A stretch of 64,000 nt of DNA from Corynebacterium sp. (lineage in GTDB: Bacteria > Actinomycetota > Actinomycetes > Mycobacteriales > Mycobacteriaceae), in assembly GCF_030532715.1 (NCBI RefSeq), contig NZ_JAUNKO010000005.1, forward strand, positions 1 to 64,000, in the 5' to 3' direction. Shown in pieces: positions 1-8,742 of the stretch (positions are counted from its first letter, which is position 1; each line of letters starts with the position of its first letter). The notes beneath the pieces were generated by a model, which was given only the letters and a program-made list of their open reading frames with translations, had not been told where the DNA came from and made no database searches. The translations under genes and the position numbers were made by a program.

Positions 1-34
1 GGAAGTGCGTGGGAGAGTAGGACACCGCCGACAC
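1..34 (+). rRNA. rrf: 5S ribosomal RNA, 3' end only
   Basis: The window opens inside the conserved 3' strand of an actinobacterial 5S rRNA: the run TGGGAGAGTAGGACACCGCC at 10-29 is the closing part of the molecule. The rest of the rRNA operon would lie upstream of the window. The exact 3' end near 34 is estimated. Confidence 0.88.
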
Positions 35-50
35 CAAAACCAAAAACAAA

Positions 51-94
51 AAAAAGGGGAGGAGGAGCCACCACGGCCCCTCCTCCCCCTTTTT
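51..94 (+). terminator. Rho-independent terminator of the rRNA operon
   Basis: A perfect 10-bp stem (GGGGAGGAGG at 56-65 with CCTCCTCCCC at 79-88) is flanked by an A run before and a T run after it, so the stem can extend further. It lies about 20 bases after the 5S rRNA end, where an rrn terminator is expected. The A and T flanks would also let it work on the reverse strand. Confidence 0.9.
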
Positions 95-128
95 CGTTTC
101 CACCAACTACAACCAAATACCTCGAGTC

Positions 129-156
129 ACACATTGTGCTCAATACGGGGTAGTAT
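129..156 (+). promoter_or_regulatory. Possible promoter of the TPR-protein gene
   Basis: A TAGTAT hexamer at 151-156 would serve as the -10 box. A weak -35 (ACACAT, 129-134) lies 16 bases upstream. The predicted transcript start near 163 falls downstream of a possible GTG start at 160, which favours translation from 241. Confidence 0.35.
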
Positions 157-240
157 TGGGTGACTTTAAAGGTTGCGCTCCCTCGGTGTTTGTTGCTGTG
201 GGTGTTGTTTATTTTCGGTATGAAAGGCTCCCTAGCACGA

Positions 241-1194
241 ATGTCTGATAATTTTTCCCGCTCGGATCGCTCGGACCGGTCGGATTATTCTGGTGGTTCT
301 CGGAACTATCGAGGCTCGGGCGGCTATCGGGGTGATCGTTCCCGGAATGAGCGTGATGGTTATCGCCGTCGAGACGATCGGCGCGGCGGGAGCTACCGTA
401 GCGAGGGAGACCGTCGGGGTGATCGCCGTCATGCGCAGCGTGCGGGGGCGGGGCGTCGAGAAGAGTCGTCGTCGCGGGGCCCGCACCGGCCGGGTTTCCG
501 GGAGGAACGTATTGCGAAGCGGCAGCAGGAGCCGGCGTTGCCGGATGATGTTTCGCCGCGGGATTTGGATCCGAGCATATTGCAGGATTTGAAGAGTTTG
601 TCGCGCGACAACGCGGATACGGTGGGGCGCCATATGGTGATGGCGGCGGTACTTATGGAAGAGGATCCGCAATTGGCGTTGGCGCATGCGCGTGCCGCGA
701 AGGACCGCGCGGGCCGCGTTGCGGTGGTGCGTGAGACGTGCGGTATTGCTGCGTATCATGCGGGCGAGTGGAAGGAAGCGCTGGCGGAGTTGCGTGCGGC
801 ACGCCGCATGAGTGGCGGTCCCGGCTTGCTCGCGGTGATGGCTGATTGTGAGCGGGGTCTTGGGCGCCCGGAGAAGGCACTGGAGATGGTACGCACGGAG
901 GATACATCCAGTTTGGATGAGGCGGGCCGTGTGGAATTGGCGATTGTTGCGGCTGGCGCGCGTCAAGATTTGGGCCATGTCGACGCCGCGGTGGCTGAGC
1001 TGCAGCGCGTTGTGTTCGAGCCGTCGCGGAAGGGGATGACGGCGTCGAGGTTGTTCTATGCGTATGCGGATGCGCTGGCGATGGCTGGCCGTAGGGCCGA
1101 GGCCAAGGTGTGGTTCGGGCATGCCCAGCAGGCCGATGAGGGCGGCTTTTTGGATGCCGCGGAACGCATTGCTGAGCTTGAAAAATCGGGCTAA
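241..1194 (+). CDS. TPR-type helical repeat protein with a basic low-complexity N-terminus
   Basis: A 317-residue protein. The first ~100 residues are a low-complexity Arg/Ser/Asp/Gly stretch with many RSD, RNY and GDRR-like repeats, typical of RNA-binding or disordered tails. The rest is helical with TPR-like spacing (Ala at small-residue positions, e.g. around LALAHARAAK). By position it matches mycobacterial Rv1691, which precedes the HAD-tlyA-nadK-recN set. A GTG at 160 would add 27 hydrophobic residues resembling a signal peptide, but a basic RNA-binding-like tail makes export unlikely, and the -10 box at 151 argues for the ATG at 241 with GAAAGG upstream. The molecular role is unknown; a link to ribosome or rRNA work is inference from the neighbours. 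Confidence 0.75.
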   Translation: MSDNFSRSDRSDRSDYSGGSRNYRGSGGYRGDRSRNERDGYRRRDDRRGGSYRSEGDRRGDRRHAQRAGAGRREESSSRGPHRPGFREERIAKRQQEPALPDDVSPRDLDPSILQDLKSLSRDNADTVGRHMVMAAVLMEEDPQLALAHARAAKDRAGRVAVVRETCGIAAYHAGEWKEALAELRAARRMSGGPGLLAVMADCERGLGRPEKALEMVRTEDTSSLDEAGRVELAIVAAGARQDLGHVDAAVAELQRVVFEPSRKGMTASRLFYAYADALAMAGRRAEAKVWFGHAQQADEGGFLDAAERIAELEKSG

Positions 1195-1218
1195 CGCTGT
1201 GTGTTTCTAACGCTCCAC

Positions 1219-1224
1219 TAGACT
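1219..1224 (+). promoter_or_regulatory. -10 box giving a leaderless HAD-gene transcript
   Basis: TAGACT ends 8 bases before the ATG at 1233 and no Shine-Dalgarno sequence is visible, so transcription probably starts at or next to the start codon. Confidence 0.45.
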
Positions 1225-1232
1225 GTGGTGTT

Positions 1233-2225
1233 ATGAGTGTTGCGAGTGACTATGACTGCCTCCTGTTGGACCTTGATGGAACCATGTGGGAGGGCGGTCG
1301 CCCCATTCCCGGCGCGGTTGAGGGCGTGCTAGCAACAAAGTTGCCGCTGTTTTACATTACGAATAACGCGTCGAAGGCCCCGGCGGTGGTCGCCGATCAG
1401 CTTTCGGGCATTGGGTTGTCCACGGACGCGGCACACGTGATGACGTCCGCCCAGGCGGCCGTTGAGTTGGCGGCGGAGCGGATAGCGCCGGGGTCTAAGG
1501 TACTGGTGTTGGGCACGCCGTCGTTTCAGCAATTGGCGGCGGATGCGGGCTTCGAGGTGGTGCATTCTGCCGATGATCAACCGGCGGCGGTATTGCAGGG
1601 CCATAATCCGGAAACCGGGTGGGCGGAGTTGTCGGAGGCGGCGATGTCGATTCACGCTGGTGCGCAATATATAGCGAGTAACCTTGACACCACGTTGCCC
1701 CAAGAGCGTGGGCTGGCTGTGGGCAATGGGTCGATGGTGGCGGCTGTGGTGAGCGCCACGGGGGTGTCGCCGGAGTCGGCGGGGAAGCCGAAACCCGTGA
1801 TGTTTCACTCTGCGGCGGCGAAGCTGGGGGCGGAACGCCCCTTGGCGGTTGGGGATCGGCTGGATACGGATATTGCTGGTGGCATTGCGGCAGGCATGGA
1901 TGCGTTCCAGGTGCTCACGGGTGTGAGTGGGTATTTTGATGTGTTGAATGCTCCGGTTTCCCAGCGTGCGAAGTTTCTTGGGGAGTCGATGCTCGATTTG
2001 GGGCAGCCGGCGGAGTTGTTGGAGCCGCGCCCTCAGGGTGGTTTTTCGGCTGTGTATTCGGATGGCGTGTTGGAGTTGCATGGGGGGTCGGCTACGGCAA
2101 CGCCGATCCAAGCGTTGCGTACTGCGGCCGCCGCGGTGTGGGCGGTGAGCGCCGCAGCTGGTCTTGTGACGTCGGTGCGCGGTGTCGGATCGCACGCCCA
2201 GCGGGTATTGGAGGCGTGGTGGTAG
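1233..2225 (+). CDS. HAD-superfamily hydrolase, NagD-like
   Basis: A 330-residue haloacid dehalogenase-type phosphatase. Motif I is DLDGT near residue 12, whose first Asp is the expected nucleophile. The threonine of motif II lies in the YITNNAS segment, and the lysine and acidic motifs are seen in GKPKPVMF and GDRLDTDI. The cap and spacing resemble the NagD/4-nitrophenylphosphatase subfamily (family knowledge). It corresponds by position to mycobacterial Rv1692, reported as a phosphoglycolate or glycerol-phosphate phosphatase; the substrate here cannot be read from the sequence. It precedes and slightly overlaps a small ORF and then tlyA. The C-terminal ~70 residues are variable. Confidence 0.88.
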   Translation: MSVASDYDCLLLDLDGTMWEGGRPIPGAVEGVLATKLPLFYITNNASKAPAVVADQLSGIGLSTDAAHVMTSAQAAVELAAERIAPGSKVLVLGTPSFQQLAADAGFEVVHSADDQPAAVLQGHNPETGWAELSEAAMSIHAGAQYIASNLDTTLPQERGLAVGNGSMVAAVVSATGVSPESAGKPKPVMFHSAAAKLGAERPLAVGDRLDTDIAGGIAAGMDAFQVLTGVSGYFDVLNAPVSQRAKFLGESMLDLGQPAELLEPRPQGGFSAVYSDGVLELHGGSATATPIQALRTAAAAVWAVSAAAGLVTSVRGVGSHAQRVLEAWW

Positions 2226-2371
2226 CGCCGAAGCCGCAGGATCCGCGGGTGTCGCCGGAATCGGTGCGGCAGCGGGTGTCAGAGGTACTTGGGCGGCCTT
2301 CGGAGACGCTGGAGCAGGAGGCTGCGTTGTTGGCTGAGGCGCACGATATTGCGCAGGACGCGCTGAAATAA
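2219..2371 (+). CDS. Small conserved acidic protein between the HAD gene and tlyA
   Basis: About 50 residues beginning at GTG 2219 (2216 is an alternative), overlapping the end of the HAD gene by a few bases and ending 11 bases before tlyA. The sequence has a Pro-rich start, then a helical acidic part (ETLEQEAALLAEAHDIAQDA). By place and size it matches the short Rv1693-type ORF of mycobacteria. No domain or function is recognised. The tight packing implies co-translation with its neighbours. Confidence 0.65.
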   Translation: MVAPKPQDPRVSPESVRQRVSEVLGRPSETLEQEAALLAEAHDIAQDALK

Positions 2372-2382
2372 GGAGTGTTTGC

Positions 2383-3204
2383 ATGGTTGCGCGAAGGCGC
2401 CTTGACGCCGAACTTGTGCGTCGAAAAATCGCTCGGTCTAGGGAACATGCGGTGGAATTGATTCGGGCTGGCCGTGTGGAGGTTGCGGGCATGCGTGCGA
2501 CCAAACCGGCGACGGTGGTGGACCCGGAGGTGTCCATTCGCGTGGCCGCTGGCGACGATGCTGATTACGCCTCCCGCGGCGCGCATAAGTTGTTGGGGGC
2601 ACTTGCGGCCTTCGAGCCCGCTGGCCTGCGAATCGAAGGGAAAAGGGTGCTTGACGCGGGGGCGTCTACTGGCGGCTTTACAGACGTGCTGTTGCGGCGT
2701 CACGCTCGCGAGGTTGTCGCGGTGGACGTTGGCTACGGGCAGTTGATTTGGCGGCTGCAAAACGATGATCGCGTTCGCGTCGTAGACCGTACGAACGTTC
2801 GAACATTGACACAGGTGGACACTGGGGGTCCGTGCGACATGATGGTAGGCGACTTATCGTTTATCTCGTTGCGCCTCGTACTGCCTGCGATTGTTTCGTG
2901 CATGGCCGAGGGTGCGGATTTGTTGCCCATGGTGAAGCCACAGTTCGAGGTTGGCAAAGACCGCCTGGGGTCTGGGGGTGTGGTGCGCAGCGCGCAGCTG
3001 CGGGCGCAGGCGACGCGCGAGGTTGCGGAGTTCGCGGCTACGTTGGGGTTGAGTTGTCAGGCGGTGGTGGCGTCTCCGCTGCCTGGACCTAGCGGCAACG
3101 TGGAGTATTTTTTGTGGTTGAAACACGATCATGGGGCATCGGCGCCGGCTGCCGATCAGCTTGAGAATATGATCGAACGCGCTGTAAAGGAAGGTCCGCA
3201 ATGA
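2383..3204 (+). CDS. tlyA: rRNA 2'-O-methyltransferase TlyA
   Basis: A 273-residue protein with an N-terminal S4 RNA-binding domain (about residues 4-65, including SREHAVELIRAGRVEV) and an FtsJ-like SAM methyltransferase domain. The SAM loop is LDAGASTGGFTDVLL at about residue 89. The family 2'-O-methylates cytidines in 16S and 23S rRNA, a modification needed for capreomycin/viomycin binding in mycobacteria; the older name hemolysin is misleading. An AGGAG element lies upstream of the ATG. The stop overlaps the nadK start (ATGA), so the two are probably translationally coupled. Confidence 0.92.
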   Translation: MVARRRLDAELVRRKIARSREHAVELIRAGRVEVAGMRATKPATVVDPEVSIRVAAGDDADYASRGAHKLLGALAAFEPAGLRIEGKRVLDAGASTGGFTDVLLRRHAREVVAVDVGYGQLIWRLQNDDRVRVVDRTNVRTLTQVDTGGPCDMMVGDLSFISLRLVLPAIVSCMAEGADLLPMVKPQFEVGKDRLGSGGVVRSAQLRAQATREVAEFAATLGLSCQAVVASPLPGPSGNVEYFLWLKHDHGASAPAADQLENMIERAVKEGPQ

Positions 3205-4106
3205 GCCCACGCGAGGTGCTGCTTGTTCCGCACACTGGCCGTCGCACCAATGTCGAGTCGGCGGCTCGGGCTGCGGAGCTTCTCGACGCCGCGGGGATCG
3301 TTGTCCGAGTCCTTGTCTACCGCGATGCGAGTTCCGTGGCCGAACACCCAGTGTTGGGTAGGTTCGATTTGTACCGTCATTCCCACGAGGCCGCGCTTGG
3401 GGTGGAGCTGGTGCTGGTGTTAGGCGGCGATGGGACGTTTTTGCGCGCGGCGGATATTGCGCACAATGTGGACGTTCCGGTGTTGGGAATCAACCTCGGC
3501 CACATCGGTTTCCTCGCGGAGTGGGAGAGCGATTCGCTGGATGAGGCGATCCGCCGTGTCATCGACTGCGACTATCGTGTGGAGGATCGCATGACCGTGG
3601 ATGTACGGGTGATCGACCACGCGCATCAGCAGCTTGGTGCCGGTTGGGCGCTCAACGAGGTGAGCATTGAAAATCAGGATCGCTCCGGGGTGTTAGATGT
3701 GCTGCTTGAGGTGGATGCGCGCCCGGTGAGTACGTTCGGTTGCGATGGGGTGTTGGTGTCCACCCCGACGGGTTCTACCGCATACGCGTTTTCGGCGGGT
3801 GGGCCGGTGCTGTGGCCCGAGCTGGACGCTATTTTGGTGGTGCCGAATAATGCGCACGCGTTGTTTGCTCGTCCGCTGGTGGTGAGCCCGCACTCCACAG
3901 TGGCCGTGGAATCCACTATGCGTTCGAATTCCGCGGAGGTGGTGATGGACGGGTTCCGTAAACTGCCCATGCCGCCCGGTTCTCGCGTGGAGGTGGTGCG
4001 CGGCTCCCGCCCGGTGCGTTGGGTGCGGCTGGATGATGTGACGTTCACGGATCGTTTGGTCACAAAGTTTCGCCTTCCGGTCGAGGGTTGGCGCGGCCCA
4101 GATTAG
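3201..4106 (+). CDS. nadK: NAD kinase
   Basis: A 301-residue NAD kinase (PpnK), which phosphorylates NAD to NADP using ATP or polyphosphate. The diagnostic GGDGTFLRAA motif appears near residue 75, followed by GINLGHIGFL and the STPTGSTAYAFSAGGP segment that lines the NAD site. Length is normal for actinobacteria. It starts inside the tlyA stop codon (4-base overlap) and precedes recN, as in mycobacteria and other corynebacteria. Confidence 0.95.
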   Translation: MSPREVLLVPHTGRRTNVESAARAAELLDAAGIVVRVLVYRDASSVAEHPVLGRFDLYRHSHEAALGVELVLVLGGDGTFLRAADIAHNVDVPVLGINLGHIGFLAEWESDSLDEAIRRVIDCDYRVEDRMTVDVRVIDHAHQQLGAGWALNEVSIENQDRSGVLDVLLEVDARPVSTFGCDGVLVSTPTGSTAYAFSAGGPVLWPELDAILVVPNNAHALFARPLVVSPHSTVAVESTMRSNSAEVVMDGFRKLPMPPGSRVEVVRGSRPVRWVRLDDVTFTDRLVTKFRLPVEGWRGPD

Positions 4107-4157
4107 GGCGGATCATCACGCTTCGTCGTGTCTGTATGTGTCCAGCTAGTAGAGGGG

Positions 4158-4163
4158 TACAGT
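4158..4163 (+). promoter_or_regulatory. -10 box for leaderless recN
   Basis: TACAGT ends 6 bases before the ATG at 4170, placing the transcript start on the start codon. An AGAGGGG stretch at 4151-4157 could instead be read as a distant ribosome binding site. Confidence 0.4.
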
Positions 4164-4169
4164 GTTGCT

Positions 4170-5888
4170 ATGCTCGCGGAAATCACCATCGAAAATCTTG
4201 GCGTCATTCCGGCTGTGAGTGCGGAACTCCATCCCGGGTTGACGGTGCTCACCGGCGAGACAGGTGCCGGCAAAACCATGGTGGTTTCTGGGCTCCGGTT
4301 GTTGTGCGGTGGAAGGGCTGACGCCTCCCGGGTGCGCGCCGGCGCATCTCAAGCGGTGGTGGAGGGCCGGTTCGTGGTGGATGAGGCGCCCACGGAATCC
4401 CAAACAATTGTTCGTCAGGTGGTGGCGGCGGCAGGGGGATCCGCCGACGAAAACGGGGAGTTTATCGCCTCCCGAGTGGTGAATGCTTCCGGCCGTTCGC
4501 GTGCGCACCTTGGCGGGCGCGCCGTTCCCGCCGCGACGTTGCACGAATTCAGCGTGGAATTGTTGGCTATTCACGGGCAGAACGATCAATTGCGGCTGTT
4601 GTCTCCGGAGCGGCAACTCGAGGCTCTGGATCGGTTGGACCCGCAAATTTCCGAGTTGTTGGTGGAGTATCGTGAGCACTATCGCGTGTGGCGGGCGTTG
4701 GCCAAGGACCTGCAAGAACGCACGAGCAACCGACGGGAATTAGCACAAGAAGTCGATCGGCTGCAATTTGCAATCAATGAGATCGAACAGGTGAAACCGC
4801 AACCGAATGAGGACGCCGAGTTACAGGCAACCATCCGTAGGCTGCAGGACGTCGATACGCTTCGCGAGGAGGCGGCCACCGCACTTGCCGCCATTGATGG
4901 GGATGTGGAAGCCGCCAGCGAGGAATTGGTAGCTTCGGATTTATTGGGGCGGGCATGTGCGTCCCTGACGGGCAGTGACGATCCTGCGCTGCGGGAATTG
5001 GCAGATCGGCTGGCGGAGCTTACTTCGGCGTTGGGTGATATTTCCGCCGAGTTGGGGCAGTTTTTATCCGACCTGCCGGAGGACGTGCAGTCGCTGGAAC
5101 AACTGTTGCAACGCCAGCAGCAATTGAAACAATTAACGCGAAAATACGCGCCCGATATTGACGGGGTACTTGCCTGGCGGGAAAAAGCGGAACGCAAGCT
5201 AAAATCGATAGATATTTCGAGTGATGCGGTGGCGCAATTACAGCAGCGAGTTTCGGCGGCAGAAAAGAAAATGCTTGCCTGCGCTACAAAGCTCACCAAG
5301 GCGAGAACAGACGCAGCCAAAGAATTAGGCAAGCAGGTCACAGAAGAACTTCATGGTCTTGCCATGCCAAAAACAAGTTTCGTCGTTGAATTGCGCACCG
5401 TTCAACCGGGGAAGTTTGGTGTGGACGAAGTTGAGTTTTTGCTCGCCCCCACGCTCGATGCTACGCCTCGACCGCTGGCAAGCTCGGCGTCCGGTGGCGA
5501 ATTGTCCCGGGTGATGCTTGCGCTGGAGGTGATTCTCGCCGCGGGAAACACTGGGACGACACTCGTGTTTGACGAGGTTGATGCCGGCGTGGGCGGCCGT
5601 GCTGCGGTGGAGATTGGGCGTCGATTGGCGCGCTTGGCGGTGCGCAATCAAGTGCTGGTGGTGACGCACTTACCGCAGGTAGCGGCGTTTGCGGACGCAC
5701 ACCTCCACGTATCCAAAGACGTCGGCGAAGCCAACGCCACCGCTGGCTTGGAGCAATTGCACGGCGAGCGACGGGTGGCGGAGTTGGCGCGCATGCTGGC
5801 AGGTTTGGAGGATACGGATACCGGTCGGGCGCACGCTGCGGAGTTATTGGAAATGGCTGAATCGGAGCGTAAGCGTTTCTCAGTCTAG
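4170..5888 (+). CDS. recN: DNA repair ATPase RecN
   Basis: A 572-residue SMC-like ATPase of double-strand-break repair. The N-terminal half has Walker A GETGAGKT (about residues 30-37). The middle is a long helical coiled-coil region. The C-terminal half has the ABC signature SSASGGELSR followed by Walker B LVFDEVDAGVGG. In-frame codons exist upstream from 4128, but the ATG at 4170 begins the conserved MLAEITIENLG sequence and sits 6 bases after a -10-like TACAGT. It follows nadK by about 60 bases. Confidence 0.95.
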   Translation: MLAEITIENLGVIPAVSAELHPGLTVLTGETGAGKTMVVSGLRLLCGGRADASRVRAGASQAVVEGRFVVDEAPTESQTIVRQVVAAAGGSADENGEFIASRVVNASGRSRAHLGGRAVPAATLHEFSVELLAIHGQNDQLRLLSPERQLEALDRLDPQISELLVEYREHYRVWRALAKDLQERTSNRRELAQEVDRLQFAINEIEQVKPQPNEDAELQATIRRLQDVDTLREEAATALAAIDGDVEAASEELVASDLLGRACASLTGSDDPALRELADRLAELTSALGDISAELGQFLSDLPEDVQSLEQLLQRQQQLKQLTRKYAPDIDGVLAWREKAERKLKSIDISSDAVAQLQQRVSAAEKKMLACATKLTKARTDAAKELGKQVTEELHGLAMPKTSFVVELRTVQPGKFGVDEVEFLLAPTLDATPRPLASSASGGELSRVMLALEVILAAGNTGTTLVFDEVDAGVGGRAAVEIGRRLARLAVRNQVLVVTHLPQVAAFADAHLHVSKDVGEANATAGLEQLHGERRVAELARMLAGLEDTDTGRAHAAELLEMAESERKRFSV

Positions 5889-5935
5889 GGCGCGCCTCCA
5901 CCCGTACTTGAGGGTTGCCCTGCACAATATGCTCC

Positions 5936-7120
5936 ATGAGTCTTTTTTCCCGCAACTCAGATTTGCCTGGACTGCACGGGGTAATCCGCGATTGCACCAC
6001 GAATGGGAAAGGTTTTAAACGCCTTTCCAGTGGTGATATTGCTGTGATCGACGCCCCAGATATGTCGCGTTCGTTAGCGCAGCGGCTTATTGATGCTTCC
6101 CCGGCGGCCGTGGTGAATGTTTCCCGCTTTACCACCGGCGCTTACCCGAATTTTGGTCCGCAAATGTTAACCGATGTGGACATTTTGTTGGTGGAGGGCG
6201 TGGGCTCGCAAATTTGGGACCAGTTGCGGGACGGTAAAAAGGCGAGAATCACCGACGATGGCCAGCTGTTTCACGGTGATAAGCTCATCGCTTCGGGGGT
6301 GGTGATCACAGCCGGCGATGCTGAAGAAAGCTTCGTGGAAGCACAGCGGGAATTGCTGGACCACATGGAGGCGTTTTTCGGGAACAATATCCAATTTATC
6401 CACTCTGAGGCGCCGCTGTTGATCGACGGGTTGGGTGTGCCCGATGTTGGTTTGGAGATTGAGGGGCGCCCCGTGGTCGTGGTGAGCCCTGGCCAAGGGC
6501 ATCGAACACAGCTCAAGGATCTACGAAACTACATTCGGGAGTACTCCCCGGTGTTGATTGGCTGTGACGAGGCGGCGGACACGATCGTGGAGCTGGGCTA
6601 TAAGCCCGATTTGATTGTGGGAAACCCGGCGGGCATTGGGGCGGACGCGTTGCGGAGCGGCGCGCGCGTGGTGTTGCCCGCCGACCCTGACGGCCATGCG
6701 GCTGGCTTGGAGCGTATTCAGGATCTGGGTGTGGGGGCGATGACGTTTCCCGCCGCCAGTGATTCCGCCACGGATTTGGCGTTATTGTTGGCGGATTACC
6801 ATGGCGCGGTGATGGTGGTGAATGTGGGTGCGCCGCTGGATTTGATGCGCATTTTCGCCGCTGACCCGCACGCGACACCGTCGGCGTTGTTAACTCGCAG
6901 CAAGCTGGGCGGAAAACTTGTCGACGCTTCGGCGATCACCGAATTGTACGTGGTGCGGGGTACTGCCGGCTTGGCGTGGGTGTGGACGGCGTTGGCTGCG
7001 CTGGTGATGATCGCGGTGATTTTGGTCATCGCGGGCACCTCGGGCGATGGAAGCTTCACTGAGAACCTGGTAAGTACTTGGAACAACATTGCTCTGACGG
7101 TTCAGGGCTGGTTTAAGTAG
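5936..7120 (+). CDS. steA: Septation/envelope protein SteA
   Basis: A 394-residue protein matching the SteA family, whose N-terminal part resembles thiamin pyrophosphokinase-like folds and whose C-terminus carries one membrane helix (about residues 345-370, LAALVMIAVILVIAG). In C. glutamicum SteA and SteB form a complex at the septum that governs daughter-cell separation and peptidoglycan hydrolase activity. The ATG at 5936 was preferred over an upstream ATG at 5915 because it begins the conserved start and follows an AT-rich CAATAT box by 5 bases. steB follows after 9 bases. Confidence 0.88.
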   Translation: MSLFSRNSDLPGLHGVIRDCTTNGKGFKRLSSGDIAVIDAPDMSRSLAQRLIDASPAAVVNVSRFTTGAYPNFGPQMLTDVDILLVEGVGSQIWDQLRDGKKARITDDGQLFHGDKLIASGVVITAGDAEESFVEAQRELLDHMEAFFGNNIQFIHSEAPLLIDGLGVPDVGLEIEGRPVVVVSPGQGHRTQLKDLRNYIREYSPVLIGCDEAADTIVELGYKPDLIVGNPAGIGADALRSGARVVLPADPDGHAAGLERIQDLGVGAMTFPAASDSATDLALLLADYHGAVMVVNVGAPLDLMRIFAADPHATPSALLTRSKLGGKLVDASAITELYVVRGTAGLAWVWTALAALVMIAVILVIAGTSGDGSFTENLVSTWNNIALTVQGWFK

Positions 7121-7129
7121 GAGCATGTG

Positions 7130-8059
7130 ATGTCGCTAAAAAGTTCCACCGTCACTGGCCTGATGCTGGGGATCGCCCTCGGCGTAGTTGTGGGGACCTA
7201 TGTGCTGGGCCCGAATCTGCCGGGCGGAAGTAACCAGGAAAACACCTCCGCGATCGCGATGTTGGACGAGGCTCGTGACGAGGCGGAAGCGGCGAAAGCG
7301 CAGGCGAAAACGGTTGACCGCTATATTGCCAGCATTGCTGAGGGTACCGTGGATGCGTCCCTGATCGATCGTTCTGTGCTGGTGGTGACCACTCCGGATG
7401 CCTCAGACGAGGATGTGGAGCATGTGGATTGGTTGTTGCGCCGCGCGGGCGCCATCGACGCGGGCGTGCTGAAGCTTGAAAAGAAGTTTTTGGATCAGGA
7501 GTCCGCAGATAGTTTGAAGCGCATCGTTACGGATACGCTGCCGGCGGGCGCGCAGCTTTCCACGGATACCCTCGATCCCGGCATGCATGCAGGCGAGGCG
7601 CTTGGCTACGCGTTGGCATCGGTGGATGGCCAACCTTCCGCAAGTGACGAGGATCGAACCGCGCTGTTGGAGGCGCTGAAACAAGGCGGGTTTATTTCCT
7701 ACAAGGACTCGGCGATTACCCCCACTCGGGGCGTGCTGTTGGTTACGGGGAACGATGACGGCTCCGAAAACTCTTTCGCCGCCGCGACCGTGGCGGCGTT
7801 GGCGCAGGGGATGGATTCCCAGGGGGTGGGCGTGGTAGTGGCCGGCCGCTTGCAATCCGCAGAGGAGGGCGGTGTCATCGGCCGGATTCGCCAGCGCCCC
7901 GAGGGCCGCGACAACGTGTCCACCGTGGATTCCGTTGATCAGAGTTTCGGACGCATGGGTGCCGTGCTGGCGATGGCGGAACAGCTTGAGGGTGGTTCCG
8001 GCGCGTACGGTGCGGCAACGGATACGGACGCCGCCGCGCCGCCGGTGGTGCCGCGCTAG
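7130..8059 (+). CDS. steB: Envelope protein SteB, MctB-like family
   Basis: A 309-residue protein with one N-terminal membrane helix (about residues 8-27, GLMLGIALGVVVGTYVLG), a coiled-coil region rich in EA/KAQA and a soluble C-terminal domain. The family includes mycobacterial MctB (Rv1698, linked to copper export), while the corynebacterial member SteB is the partner of SteA at the division site. A TAGGAG ribosome binding site sits 6 bases before ATG 7130; GTG 7127 is possible. In mycobacteria pyrG comes next, but here it is absent. Confidence 0.85.
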   Translation: MSLKSSTVTGLMLGIALGVVVGTYVLGPNLPGGSNQENTSAIAMLDEARDEAEAAKAQAKTVDRYIASIAEGTVDASLIDRSVLVVTTPDASDEDVEHVDWLLRRAGAIDAGVLKLEKKFLDQESADSLKRIVTDTLPAGAQLSTDTLDPGMHAGEALGYALASVDGQPSASDEDRTALLEALKQGGFISYKDSAITPTRGVLLVTGNDDGSENSFAAATVAALAQGMDSQGVGVVVAGRLQSAEEGGVIGRIRQRPEGRDNVSTVDSVDQSFGRMGAVLAMAEQLEGGSGAYGAATDTDAAAPPVVPR

Positions 8060-8085
8060 CCGGCGGGCCACTATCGTGGGATGAC

Positions 8086-8742
8086 ATGACCGTTTCCAAA
8101 GAGCATTCCTTTACAGTTGTGGCGTCCGAGGTGCTTCTCGACGCCCCGATTATCGCCGTTCGCCGCGACCGCATCGTCATGCCCGGTGGCGGCGAATCCA
8201 ACCGCGAAATCGTGGAGCATTTCGGCGCCGTCGCCGTGGTCGCGTTCGACGGCGAAAACATCGCACTGGTGCGCCAATACCGGCATTGCGTGCAAGATCG
8301 ACTTTGGGAATTGCCCGCAGGTATTTTGGACGTCGCTGACGAGGACCCCCTCGAATGTGCCCGCCGCGAGTTGGTGGAGGAAGCGGGACACGCTGCTAAG
8401 ACGTGGCACCTGCTGACTGATCTGGTGTGCTCGCCCGGGTTTTGCGAGGAGGCCGTCCGCGTGTACCTCGCCCAGACGCTTACCCCGGTGCCGCGACCCG
8501 TCGCCCACGACGAAGAGGCCGACATGACCCTGCGCTGGGTTCCGATAGCGCAAGCCCGTGAGATGGTCATGCGTGGCGAGGTTGTCAACTCCATCGCGAT
8601 CGCCGGCATCATGACCGCCGCCGAGGTTTTGGCCGGTCGCAGCCCCGCGCGAAGCGTCGATGAGCCGTTCGACTTGCGGCCGCAGAGTTTGGCGCGGCGT
8701 CGCAAAGCGATGGGCTTGGGTGCGGATATGAAGCGGCTGTGA
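8086..8742 (+). CDS. NUDIX hydrolase, ADP-ribose pyrophosphatase-like
   Basis: A 218-residue NUDIX enzyme. The NUDIX box is visible at about residues 82-105: GILDV..., then [10 protein letters not shown] with its metal-binding REL-EE core. Length and the N-terminal [16 protein letters not shown] match ADP-ribose pyrophosphatases such as Rv1700, which hydrolyse ADP-ribose to AMP and ribose 5-phosphate. The C-terminus is basic ([17 protein letters not shown]). It overlaps the xerD start by 4 bases (GTGA), as the orthologues do. Confidence 0.88.
   Translation: MTVSKEHSFTVVASEVLLDAPIIAVRRDRIVMPGGGESNREIVEHFGAVAVVAFDGENIALVRQYRHCVQDRLWELPAGILDVADEDPLECARRELVEEAGHAAKTWHLLTDLVCSPGFCEEAVRVYLAQTLTPVPRPVAHDEEADMTLRWVPIAQAREMVMRGEVVNSIAIAGIMTAAEVLAGRSPARSVDEPFDLRPQSLARRRKAMGLGADMKRL

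Noticed and set aside
160..240. Upstream GTG start with a signal-peptide-like sequence for the TPR protein
   Set aside because: The -10 box at 151-156 puts the transcript start after 160, and a basic RNA-binding-like tail behind an export signal is unlikely.
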